Part shown: positions 22,005 through 31,230 of the stretch, in pieces
Layout of the letters: each line of letters starts with the position of its first letter
Numbering within the stretch: position 1 is the first letter of the stretch
Assembly: GCA_916048095.2 (NCBI GenBank)
Contig: OU696595.1
Location: forward strand, 3,171,795-3,235,794
Length of the DNA stretch: 64,000 nt
Reading direction: 5' to 3'
DNA from: Sacculina carcini
Lineage: Eukaryota > Arthropoda > Thecostraca > Sacculinidae
Notes under the pieces: model-generated
The model's database searches: none
Told to the model about the DNA's origin: nothing
Seen by the model: the letters and a program-made list of their open reading frames with translations, nothing else
Made by a program: the position numbers and the translations under genes

Positions 22005-22115
22005 TGTCAAAGATCACATTTAGATTACGTTTTTTATTTGACCTTGCAGAGACCAAATTACTTAAACCATGCTGGAGAGCTATTCAACAGCTTTAAAATG
22101 GTGTCTCTAGCTGGT
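22005..22115. repeat. dispersed repeat shared with 35305-35400
   Basis: The shared words are ATCACATTTAGATTACGTTT/ACACATTTAGATGACCTTT, AATTACTTAA, and GAGAGCTATTCAACAGCTTT / AGAGCTATTCAACAGCTAT, then AAAATGGTG. The class is unknown. The rest of 21955-22280 shows nothing else. Confidence 0.6.
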
Positions 22116-22284
22116 CAAAGAGCTAAGATATTTTTTGCTGACCGAAGGCAATTTTAGCTGAAAAGATGTTCGAGGTCAAACTTTACGGTATTATATCTCG
22201 GGAACACTGCGACCTATAATACTAAAATTATATATTTTTACCCCACTTAGTGAGTTCTATAAGCCTATCAAAAAAAGAACAAGT

Positions 22285-22420
22285 GATTATTATAATGAAT
22301 ATTATTATTATTATTTGTTCAGTCACCTTTTGTGTCGTCAAGCTTTTCTTCCAGATAACCAGCAATTCCTAATCGAATACAGAAACATAAACAAGCAATT
22401 AATGTGTATATACACAAACA
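22285..22420. repeat. dispersed repeat with ATT tail, copy 2
   Basis: It is the partner of 3540-3700: ATTATTATT run, TTCAGTCACCTT, then CTAATCGAATACAGAAACAT and CAAGCAATTAATGTG. Confidence 0.55.
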
Positions 22421-22637
22421 CACACACACACACACTGTAATATTGAAAAAAAAATGTATGTACAAATATACGAACGCAAACAACCACGCAACACTATCGC
22501 ACACACCACGATCACTCTATCACACACCACAATCACAATCACACCACACGATCACTATCTCACACAGCTACCACGCAACGCTGTTACCCACCGCTCACAC
22601 ACCACAACCGTCCTATACGCATATCAAATTCACTCCC

Positions 22638-22706
<69 letters not shown>

Positions 22707-22874
22707 CACACACACGTTCACGCACATCTAGTGAACTAAACGAAGCGAGCGCGAATCACACAAACAATACACACTGTTAGCCATACTAAATACGACAAGA
22801 GCACACACGCATACACACACTCACTCACTTACTCGCGCCATCTCTCTCACAATACAAACACAATACACAACACA

Positions 22875-22908
<34 letters not shown>

Positions 22909-22910
22909 CG
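22421..22910. repeat. (CA)n-rich simple sequence, (AT)n at 22884
   Basis: Long runs of CA, CACACACG and ACCACAATC-type words end in an AT run at 22884-22907. Thr/His-rich open frames here are artefacts. From 22911 to 23090 nothing is recognised. Confidence 0.9.
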
Positions 22911-23089
22911 TCAGGAGAAGTAGATATAACACAATACAAAACAAAATACACAATATCAAACAGTACACGATAAACGGTGTTTATATACAAGGTGAGACAA
23001 TATATTACTCATGTGCCAATGTGGCACCTACATAATGACACCTGTGCGGCAAACGGTTGTTAAAAAATTAGCACCTATTTGCCAAGGTC

Positions 23090-23415
23090 GATTGGTGTCG
23101 CATGGATGGGCTGTTGTTGAATGTTAATTTCACATTTATTTTTATTAATAAATACAGTTTCAATTATTTTCAGCCTACGGATGTCATTTTCTCTGTAAAT
23201 GATTACGGTTTTCTCATCCATATTCTTTCGGTCCAATTTTATTTGATGCTGCTGGCGGTATTGCCTGGCAATGGCTCCGTCTTGAAGGTGTGCTGAAATT
23301 CGCTTGGACAGCGTTGTTGTTGTGCAGCCAATGTAATGCGAGTTTCGGCGACTGCAGTCACCAGTTGTACATGTATGCTGCTACACTACATTGGTTTCTT
23401 GCAACATGCACGACA
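23090..23415 (-). pseudogene. Penelope-type GIY-YIG endonuclease fragment
   Basis: The minus strand, read from about 23410 down, gives TNVV, a stop, QHTCTTGDC, then HYIGCTTTTLSKRISAHL, DGAIARQYRQQHQIKL, and MDEKTVIIYRENDIRRLKII. This is the standard order of the C-terminal GIY-YIG nuclease of a different Penelope-like group from the one at 20016-21279: V-Y...TC, C, YIG, the basic helix after TTLS(K/R)R, then the E-N-T-like and D-x-x-R-L segments. The Tyr of the first motif is replaced by TAG. No reverse transcriptase is seen upstream on this strand. The frame lacks its own ATG. Confidence 0.7.
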
Positions 23416-23429
23416 CACGGACACAATGC

Positions 23430-23754
23430 TCACAAGTCTTCCAGATACAGGTTTATCGAGTTTTTGTTGACAATACATGAACATATGCTGCATTGTACAA
23501 CTTTACAACTGACAATTATTCTGGATAGTGTGAAATAATTGTTCTAAGAGTTCAAAATTATCCTAATTCTAAATAGTTGATCTTAAAAATGAAAAAGTTG
23601 CGCTAAAAACAAAAAGTTGTATTTATAACTTATTTAATACTTATTTCAGATCAACAAAATATTGATTTTTGGGCTCCTTATGACAAACAGATTCTATGAT
23701 ACAAAAGTTGTATTTGCAACAAAAGGTCGCCCTAAATTTTTATATTAACTGAGC
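23430..23754. other. unassigned
   Basis: I see no gene; the sequence is AT-rich with short AAAAGTTGT repeats. Confidence 0.5.
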
Positions 23755-24063
23755 TGTATGTGTTTATGTGTGTGAGTGTATTTGTATGAATACGTGTTGG
23801 TGTGTATGTGTATGGAAATGTGTGTGTGTGTATGTGTCGGTGAGCTTCTACATGACTGGTTTATCAGACGGCTGGTGTGAGCCACAAATACCACAAATAT
23901 TTGGGCAAATTGAGTTTTGTTCTCAGAATCGCAGCACACCTCAAATGGCCAGTGTGCGTGATATAGCTGAATTTATCGTGGTCATGCGGGTTTTCCAGTT
24001 GAACAGCGTATATGCATGCTTTCTACCCGAGTATGACCTTGAGTAACAGTCGTAAATCATATT
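23755..24063 (+). repeat. dispersed repeat shared with 61080-61357, copy 1
   Basis: About 240 bp match closely: TGTCGGTGAG, TTCTACATGACTGGTTTATC, CAGAATCGCAGCACACCTCA, to GTAACAGTCGTAAATCATAT. Both copies keep an open frame that ends at the same stop (FYMTGLSD... to FLPEYD-x-E). By eye, most base differences between the copies change the amino acid, so I see no sign of protein-level selection. The class is unknown. Confidence 0.65.
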
Positions 24064-25345
24064 GGGCATTTAACCTTATTTATTCCAGAAGTGAAATAGT
24101 TGTGAGCATTTCATAATGATGTGCAATGCTGTCAATATACTAGTGTAAATACAAGACATTCACTAGCTACAAAGGGCATATCAAATAGCACGGTGTGTGT
24201 GTATGTGTGTCCAAGATTTGTGTCGAGGCTCGGGGGGATCACAGCCATCATGTATTAGTGTTCAAAGTTGACTCATGTGGTCAATTGCTTGGCACCCTCA
24301 ATTATAATATGCATACTCGATTACAACACATATCACTCACAAGTATATTGCATAAAATTGCATACCCACTCTAGCCAAGTAATATTGTTTTGCTAAGCTG
24401 ATGTTGATAAAAATATACCCAATGAACTGAAATCAGCAGAATTATCGGGGGCATAGTTGCATATTCATCCCCCAGCCAATTTGTTGGGGGTATGTACCCC
24501 CAGAATCTACACCCATTTTGTAGAGAGCATAAGTGCATAAAATTATTACTTACTTGAAAAAAGTCCAGGCGAAGCATCAGTGGACTTCGTGGATGTCTCA
24601 GCACCACCGACCTTGGATTGAGCTGCAGCACAATCATTGATTAATTAGGCTGTATCAACTAAAAACAATGAGAAGCACATGTAATAATGGAGAAATGTTG
24701 ATTACACATCAGAGGCAAAAAATCGCCGTTTCCGGCCTGTACTGCTTCCAACTCAGTGGTTGAAAACTAAAACACTAGAAGTGAGATATTTTGCTGTTTT
24801 TGTTATTAAATTTTGCATCTCTAATGACTTGATTAATCCTAGTATCAGGTTTGTGTTTGTTTGCTTTGTTTATTTTCAAAATAAATAAAATGATAAAATC
24901 ACTCAGACATTCATTTTTAACTGAGAATATAATACAATAATGCGACGTAACAATCTACGAAAACTAAAACAATACAACACTAATAATAGTAACAACCATT
25001 AAGGTATTGAATATGGAATTCACATTACATTTGAGTATTCACATTGTATTTGAGTATATACGTTACATTTTAGTGTTCACATTACATTTGAGTATTGACA
25101 TTGTATTTGAGTATACACGTTACATTTTACATTTGCCAATCAACCATTGCCTCCAACAGGTCCGCTTTGTTTGCTACTGTACGAGCCATGTCAAATCACA
25201 AACTTAGAAACACTACGAGCGCACGCCAAGTCGAGATGATACGCTACCTTTTATAGATGAAAAAAATCTAGCTAACGTGTGCAGATTTACTTAACCAAAA
25301 ACACAAATAAAGGGTGAGTACAAGGTAAGTAATCATAAATTCACT
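24064..25345 (+). repeat. 1.2-kb dispersed repeat, copy 4
   Basis: It is almost identical to 896-2105 end to end but has no SINE in front, so the repeat can exist without it. It includes the G5/C5 hairpin blocks at about 24446-24503 and an expanded CATTACATTTGAGTATT region at 25015-25125. Confidence 0.8.
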
Positions 25346-26045
25346 AAGAAAAGAAAATAATATATTCAAACAATTCAAAATATTTTTCAATTGTTCCCCC
25401 AAGGTGCCGTTATTTTTAGGTGCGTTCAAATAGAGGTTTTACGGTATGTGTTTACGTGCGTGAATTTATAAGCGTGTTTGTACTTACGGTATATATAAAT
25501 AGGTTCTGTCGTAAAAAGTCGAAAATTACACAGTCACACATTACGTATATTTGCATCATCGGGCTATTTATGTCTTATAAAGCTTGTAGCGAATTAAATA
25601 GAATTAGAGCCACCATATTCAATCAGGAGCAACGAATTATGTATGTTGAAAAACGTATTATTTTAGGTAAATATTTTCGATTTTGTACATTTCAATCTTG
25701 TGATTCGCCGCAACAGTGAGCCCCCCGATGTTTGCCTGGCGCGTGTATTTGATCCGCCGACATCAGTGTATGTTTGTACACTCATGCCACCTGTACTTAC
25801 GGTCGTGGCGTTGTTTTGGTGGTCGGTGGAAAACGAGTCACCAGCGTGCATGAGCTAATTCTCTGGAGGAGTCGCGACGTGAATATCCATGTGTGTATGG
25901 AGCCACAAGGACTGTTTCTGGGTGCCATAAGTACTTCTAGGGGGCAAGGACTGTTTCTGGGAGGCCACAAGGATTCGCAGTGTTGAAGGGGGCCACAGCA
26001 AGAAAAAAGTGTAGAAATGCATGTGTATATACATAAATACATGTG
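25346..26045. other. unassigned
   Basis: I see no supported gene. GTGCGTTCAAATAGAGGTTT at about 25420 resembles words common near DNA-transposon ends. Repeated AAGGACTGTTTCTGGG words (25908, 25950) form a short tandem duplication. Confidence 0.45.
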
Positions 26046-26047
26046 TT

Positions 26048-26057
<10 letters not shown>

Positions 26058-26123
<66 letters not shown>
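26058..26123. repeat. (TA)n microsatellite
   Basis: A TA run flanks the hAT-type MITE on its left. Confidence 0.95.
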
Positions 26124-26127
<4 letters not shown>

Positions 26128-26393
26128 GCCGTAGCAGCCGTCCCCCGTACAACCCGGCCCCCCGTACCCCCCGGCGGGGCCCCGAATGTTGAGGGGCCCC
26201 GTTGCTTCACGTATGATATTACAATTTACCATATTTATTATGTATAACCTTTACCTTTTTGCTCAGATATTTTCACCTGAGCTTGTATTATGTGATTATG
26301 TCTAATAAATAAATTCATTATTTGGTGCTTTATTCATAATGGGGACCCAAGTGATGCCTTCGGTGGGGGGGGGGCATAAGTCCTCGCAACGGC

Positions 26394-26397
<4 letters not shown>
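26124..26397 (+). mobile_element. hAT-type MITE 'CAGAGCCGT' family, copy A
   Basis: The 274-bp element starts CAGAGCCGTAGCA and ends TCGCAACGGCTCTG, imperfect terminal inverted repeats. It lies in an AT run, so an 8-bp TATATATA duplication is compatible but uninformative. Inside are CCCCCCGGCGGGGCCCC and AATGTTGAGGGGCCCCGTTG. Copies B (50612-50869), C (63088) and D (63734-63915) share this. It has no transposase. Confidence 0.75.

Positions 26398-26470
<73 letters not shown>
26398..26470. repeat. (TA)n microsatellite
   Basis: A TA run flanks the MITE on its right. Confidence 0.95.
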
Positions 26471-26473
<3 letters not shown>

Positions 26474-26663
26474 GAAAGAAAAGAAAACACAAATGACTGC
26501 CACTCTTTGTCAAACGTTTCGGTCTTGAGACCTTCGTCAGTGACTATAAACAGATCAGTGATTCAAATGCAAAACCGTTAGTGATATCTCCATATTGTGC
26601 TACATATATAACAAAACCTCGTCACTAATCCCTTGAACACACCCTGAAGTATATCACGCCTCA

Positions 26664-26669
<6 letters not shown>
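26471..26669 (-). other. Penelope-like tail with hammerhead-like motif
   Basis: Minus strand near 26545 reads CTGACGAAGGTCTCAAGACC then GAAACG: a CTGANGA core, a GGTC/GACC hairpin and GAAA. Motifs of this kind end many Penelope-like elements. The fragment lies between two AT runs and has no coding sequence. One extra A before the stem and no clear stem III weaken the ribozyme reading. Confidence 0.35.

Positions 26670-26741
<72 letters not shown>
26670..26741. repeat. (TA)n microsatellite
   Basis: A TA run abuts the CTAG end of a Helitron-like element. Confidence 0.95.
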
Positions 26742-26742
<1 letters not shown>

Positions 26743-27300
26743 TAGCATTAAAACCCGCCCGTTGTGCGGAATAATTGATAAAAATATTGCAAATTAAAAA
26801 ATAAATAAGGCAAACTCATGAAAACCTTAATCAATTGAAAAGTCTAAATTTCAAAATTATAATTTTATTTTGACAAAATATTTTCACTCAGCCTGCCTCA
26901 TATTTAAACCCGCCCGACGTGCCGGTTAATTCAGAACTCGAACACCATCCGTTCTGGATCTTGAAGTCAAATCCATTAGTTTTGTATATGAATCCATTCT
27001 ACACGTTGAAATGGAACGTTTTATTGCTGCCCGCGGGACCTTTATATTTCATAAAAATGAGCCATCGCTTCATTTGCGTTTGAAGCCCCTGATCTATACC
27101 ATTGAACCCGCGCAATTATATCACCTCATATTCAAGCATACATTCACAGACAGACAGTTAATTTCTAGCATTAAACCCGCCCGTTGTGCGGAGCAATTCA
27201 TAATATGAAATTCATATTCAATTCATAAATTATGGAAAATTAAAAATGAAATAGGGTACACTCATAAAAATATTAATCAATTGAAAATTCCAAGCTTAGT
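26742..27300 (-). mobile_element. Helitron-like elements, two head-to-tail
   Basis: The minus strand reads from a second unit ending CTAG at 27165 directly into ...TTAACTGTCTGTCTGTG, the left end of the next, through ATGAGGTGATATAATTGCGC, CCGCGGGCAGC and CAGAACGGATGGTG, to the terminal hairpin and CTAG at 26742, followed by (TA)n. The abutment of a CTAG end and a CTGTCTG start defines both termini of the family. Confidence 0.65.
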
Positions 27301-27301
27301 A

Positions 27302-27344
27302 GCTTCGGCAAGCTTCCCCTTAAAGGAAGCTTAGCAGCCGAAGC
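27302..27344. repeat. imperfect palindrome next to SINE tail
   Basis: GCTTCGGC-AAGCTTCC is followed six to eight bases later by GGAAGCTT, four bases, and GCCGAAGC. It could form a long hairpin. Its GCTTCGGC word is the same as in the SINE 3' end that follows. Confidence 0.7.
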
Positions 27345-27385
27345 AAGCTTCGGCTTCTTCCCGTGTAGCAGCTGTCACTTAGGAA
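27345..27385 (+). repeat. SINE 3' tail fragment
   Basis: AGCTTCGGCTTCTTCCCGTG TAGCAGCTGTCACTT matches the last ~40 nt of the tRNA-Val SINE. The rest to 27590 shows no supported gene. Confidence 0.75.
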
Positions 27386-27594
27386 TTTAACCTTTTTAAC
27401 AGAGCCGGCAGTGAAACATAGGCGTAATGGTGCGTAGATGTAATATCCTGATTCCAGTAGCATTCTTATCTATGATTACAACATATATTTACCTCCGCTG
27501 TGCGTTCTTTAATAGTTTGGATGATATTGCAAATCTCAGCAGCAAATTACAACAGAAACGGCACAACACTGCCAATAATGGATTCGATCTTAAG

Positions 27595-27633
27595 CTTCGG
27601 CTTCTTCCCGTGTAGCAGTTGTCACTTAGGCCT
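27595..27633 (+). repeat. SINE 3' tail fragment
   Basis: A second short SINE 3' tail, AAGCTTCGGCTTCTTCCCGT then GTAGCAGTTGTCACTT, lies 250 bp after the first. Confidence 0.75.
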
Positions 27634-27835
27634 TTAATATTTTAACTTAAAACTTTTCGTACCTTAACACCATTGTGTGGGTATTTGTAATGTGCTTGTT
27701 AAATCATTTGTGAATAATATGACTTGTGTGATTTTGTGTTTGCTCTTCTATACTTTTTCTGTTTGAGTTATTGAGTTTCGCTTGGTTTGGACTCACATGC
27801 TAACTAAACTCGGCTTTCTGTAACTGTATTTATCG

Positions 27836-27940
27836 TTTGGGCGCTTCCAGTACATTGGGCCACGTACAGGGTGGTAATAGTGCACTTGCACTAATCCCAT
27901 GCCACTGGACTTGCCTGTAATTAATCATAATCATAATATG
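27836..27940 (+). repeat. retroelement 3' end with ATAATC tail, copy 1
   Basis: GGGCGCTTCCAGTACATTGG, then GGGTGGTAATAGTGC, CCCATGCCACTGGA, CTTGCCTGTAATTA and an AATCAT tail. A close copy is at 30532-30640. A short conserved end with a simple-sequence tail fits a LINE 3' terminus. Confidence 0.6.
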
Positions 27941-28825
27941 AAACAGAGTGGCTGGGAAGATCTAACTCGTGTTACATCGAATATTTTTTTCATAAACGAA
28001 TATATTAAAATAAATTTTAGGTCGTCTAAAGAGCAAAATCGCGTTAAACTAAACTTTACTTTACATTATATCTGTATGTGCGTGCAGTATATCTACTTCA
28101 ATATTAAATTGCGACAACCTTTGTTGTTGAATAAATGAAAAAAAAAACTTAGATAATGTTTCGAACCAGTTCTCTGAGCCAAAATTGATATGAGAATAGG
28201 ATTTAGTGGTGTTTGGCCTTGTCAATCGTTCATTGTATAAACCAACGGCTTTTAACCTCTTGGAGTTTTCGCACCCTTTTCAAGTCAGCATTCAGTTCCC
28301 GAGCACCCTGGATACATGATAGCGGTCTAGGCTAAATGTGTAAAGATTCAAGAACATTAAGAAATCTCATTTAGAAAAAAGCGCTTAAAAACGTAAAAAA
28401 CCCTTTCTATATTTTTCATAGATTTTAGGTTAGCTTAGGTTTAGCGTTCTAATGTAATGCGCTACCTTTGCAGGAGGCGAGGGGCTGGAAGAAATTCGTT
28501 CAATGGAATTTTTTTAAGCTAATGTTCTTGATTCCTTACACATGTAGCGTCAATCCATGATGGCTATATGAAAAATACAAACGACATGGTACAAAAAATT
28601 CTTATTCAATAGTCATTCATACAGACTGGGGTTCCTTTAAGGGGATCAACTAACACGATATTTTCCAGAAAATATTAAGCATAGGTTAACATAGATTTAC
28701 TTTCATTTTTCACACGAATCCTGCCACGAATCAGGAACCTGGACCGTACCCCAGTTAATAACCTCTGACATAAACTCTCCCTTTTGCCTGAGAGATATAT
28801 ATATATATGCATATAGTTTACTCAC
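27941..28825. other. unassigned
   Basis: No gene is supported. At about 28240-28320 there is ACGGCTTTTAACCTCTTGG, which resembles a hAT-type end but has no partner. The 79-codon frame at 27899-28138 overlaps the repeat tail. Confidence 0.45.
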
Positions 28826-28889
28826 TGGAGTCACATTGTTGGGTTGTGATCACTAGCAGAACAAATACGAGATATTTCACAGGAAACAT
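28826..28889 (-). CDS. candidate first coding exon with signal peptide
   Basis: On the minus strand an ATG at 28889 opens MFPVKYLVFVLLVITTQQCD, a Lys-containing N-terminus followed by a strongly hydrophobic stretch and a Cys, as in a secreted-protein signal peptide. It is followed at 28825 by GTGAGT, a full match to the splice-donor consensus; without splicing a TAA ends it at 28818. It would be a 21-codon first exon. I see no acceptor or second exon that I can assign; downstream on this strand is AT-rich simple sequence. This is the only host-gene-like signal in the window, and chance or a transposon origin remain possible. Confidence 0.25.
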
Positions 28890-28949
28890 GGCGTTTGCTG
28901 AGCTGCACACAACACGACTTCTACAGCGCTGATTGCAGACTGCACTGTC

Positions 28950-29904
28950 GGTCATGCAATGTATGTGCACACCTTTCACCATGCTCAAAATGAAAGGAAT
29001 GTATTGCAACTTTTGCTACCAAAGTACTGTAAAGCCCATGTTTTGATCCAAAATTCTACTCCATGTTTTCGATGGCAGGGCTTAATAGCCAGAACTATTG
29101 ACCAGAACTTAATGGCCAGAACAGAACCACAGGGCAAAAAATTCAGCCTGCCAAAGTTGTATGTAGAATATATTGAACAAGAAAAAAGCAATACAATAAA
29201 TATGAATAACAACCGGCTCTCGAACACAATGAAATACAATAACGCAACACCGACAACGCACACCCTTCCAAAACACTACACTAAGAGCACTGCCAGCACA
29301 GGGCACTGTCATGTAGCTCCGCCTACACAGTCAGCTGATCACCTCTCTGACACTCACACGAACACACAGACATAACGTATACATACACGCAATCACACAC
29401 GACGCACACAACGCTAGATTATAAAACCAACGTCATACTTTTGTATAGTTGTGAACATAAAATTACATTTTATTCATCCAAAAGAACAAGCTTCAGTTTA
29501 TTATAAATTTCATCTATGTTAATAAAGTAAAAATATGTGCAACGGTTTGATTAAAAACGTAAATTAACACGCAAATGATAGAATAGGACAAATACTTATC
29601 GACATATTGTATATGTAGAACAAATAGAGTAACAGAAAAATACTATCGGATAAAATTCCAAATTTTGACTGGGCTTATTGGACCTAGTAATACTAAAAAA
29701 ACCTAGTATTTCAAGCCTTGAAAATGTTGTATGGGCTCAATGATTAGGTGGGTTTAATGGTCGAGATCTATGGTAATCTACCGTTTACCACAACTGTTTG
29801 GTAATCTCACAAATGTTTATCTACGTGCATCTGAAGATACGCTGTCTTCTAGTCATCCACCACAATGTTTCCTCCGTGTCCAAGCCATTTGCCCGTATCG
29901 TCAC
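28950..29904. other. unassigned
   Basis: The 138-codon frame at 28959-29375 (+) ends in Thr/His-rich simple sequence and matches no domain I know. The rest is AT-rich without structure I can name. Confidence 0.45.
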
Positions 29905-29940
29905 GGTGTCGTTCAATTAGAGGGTGTCGTTCAATTAGAG
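29905..29940. repeat. 18-bp tandem doublet, left copy
   Basis: GGTGTCGTTCAATTAGAG occurs twice in a row directly before the MITE at 29941. A nearly identical doublet is at 30643-30679. Confidence 0.8.
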
Positions 29941-30279
29941 CAGTGGTTCCCAAACTTTTTCAGCTTGTTACCCAATTTAGCATCCCATATTAAGCATGTT
30001 ACCCCTTTGTTACTGTACATGTTACTGTAAGCATTCACACACACACGCACGCGTGCACACACAACTATATATAACACGCCATATGGGCAATACGATATCC
30101 ACACAATGCAAACAATAAACATAATATGCTAAGTTAACATTAATTCCAATACAAGGTACCGCAATGTTTTCTTGAATTTCAGAATTCTTAACATTTTCCT
30201 GTCACCCCTACATTACCCCCGAACAATTTCTAAATTACCCCCAGGGGGTAATTTACCCCCAGGCTGGGAACAACTATTG
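29941..30279 (+). mobile_element. hAT-type MITE, 'CAGTGGTTCCCAA' family
   Basis: It starts CAGTGGTTCCCAAACTTTTT and ends GGGAACAACTATTG, a decayed inverted repeat of the start. Near the right end is the self-complementary TTACCCCCAGGGGGTAATTT. The 8-bp flanks AATTAGAG and AATCATAT agree at five of eight bases, as expected for an old target duplication. It has no transposase. Confidence 0.6.
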
Positions 30280-30531
30280 AATCATATGTATTGTTCTTGA
30301 TTGTTATTTATTACTTATTTATTAATATTTATTCTTATTTATTGATGGCTGTTATTTACTGAATCACATATTTATTGTTGATTGTTATTATTTATTGAGG
30401 AACGTGGGCGGAGTGACATTATGGATTGTTATCGGATGATGGTTTATTATTTTTTGTTATTTATTTATTATTTTCTTTCAAACTCTCTTTCTAGACTTTT
30501 TTCTCTTCGAACTCTCTTTCTCTCTGAATCT
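30280..30531. other. AT-rich, TTATTTATT simple sequence
   Basis: Repeated TATTTATTG words lie at 30290-30475 and TCTCTTTCTCT at 30480-30525. No gene is seen. Confidence 0.6.
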
Positions 30532-30640
30532 TTTGGGCGCTTCCGGTACATGGGGCCACCTTAGGGTGGTATAGTGCTTGCACTCTTCCCATGCTACTGG
30601 ATTTGCCTGTAATTAGTAATAATAATAATAAACTGATTTA
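30532..30640 (+). repeat. retroelement 3' end with AAT tail, copy 2
   Basis: GGGCGCTTCCGGTACATGGG, then GGGTGGTATAGTGC, CCCATGCTACTGGATTTGCC and TAATAATAATAATA. It is the partner of 27836-27940. Confidence 0.65.
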
Positions 30641-30642
30641 GA

Positions 30643-30679
30643 GGATGTCGTTCAATTAGAGGGTGTCGTTCAATTTGAG
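30643..30679. repeat. 18-bp tandem doublet, right copy
   Basis: GGATGTCGTTCAATTAGAG is followed by GGTGTCGTTCAATTTGAG, repeating the doublet at 29905-29940. From 30680 to 30844 the sequence shares AAACCAGGTAACGT/ACAAGTACAGGGTG-like words with the end of the 1.2-kb repeat. Confidence 0.75.
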
Positions 30680-30849
30680 AATGACACTATTTTTCCACTA
30701 ACTGGTGACAATTCTGAGAGGATAATGTGAATTTCACGGATGAAAAGGAAACCAGGTAACGTATGCATATGTATTTAACAAGAGACACAAGTACAGGGTG
30801 ATTGCGCGGCGAGTAATCTCTAATTCAATGGTAACAATAAGTTTTAATA

Positions 30850-31106
30850 TGTAAGACAGACTGTATATATAAACACACACAAATAGTAACACACACAGAC
30901 TATGTCACACAAATCACAACGCACAGACAGCGCACGCACAATCACCGTTGATCACCGAACAAACACTGCTCGCCTTTGGCCTTGACAAGGACATCGCACC
31001 TAACGTTGTCTCATGGGGACGCCGTTACTTGAAACGCGGCATCGCACAGCGATGCACACGCGCTCTTTACCACAGTAGCTTGCTGACTCTTTAATCAACT
31101 CTAACA
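30850..31106 (-). repeat. element 1 3' LTR
   Basis: It reads TGTTAGAGTTGATTAAAGAG to CAGTCTGTCTTACA on the minus strand. It includes a CACA-rich part and a TATATATAAAC word at its end. Confidence 0.92.
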
Positions 31107-31114
31107 CTCCCCCG
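31107..31114 (-). promoter_or_regulatory. element 1 polypurine tract
   Basis: CGGGGGAG on the minus strand directly abuts the 3' LTR, the position used to prime plus-strand DNA. Element 2 has ATGGGGGCG in the same place. Confidence 0.65.
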
Positions 31115-31230
31115 AGTCAGCAAAGGAATATCACCACAAACTTGGAAAACCTCCCAAAAACACGTTGTAACATAAACATCAACTGAACAAATGATCAAAT
31201 GAACAATACACGCAGGAATATAATCGTACA

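Noticed and set aside
22404-22780. Thr/His-rich proteins (also near 6400 and 43000)
   Set aside because: They are translations of (CA)n microsatellites.
1268-24637. Conserved antisense ORF of the 1.2-kb repeat (1268-1462 and 24371-24637)
   Set aside because: The copies are so similar overall that a shared frame carries little information, and it has no recognisable domain.
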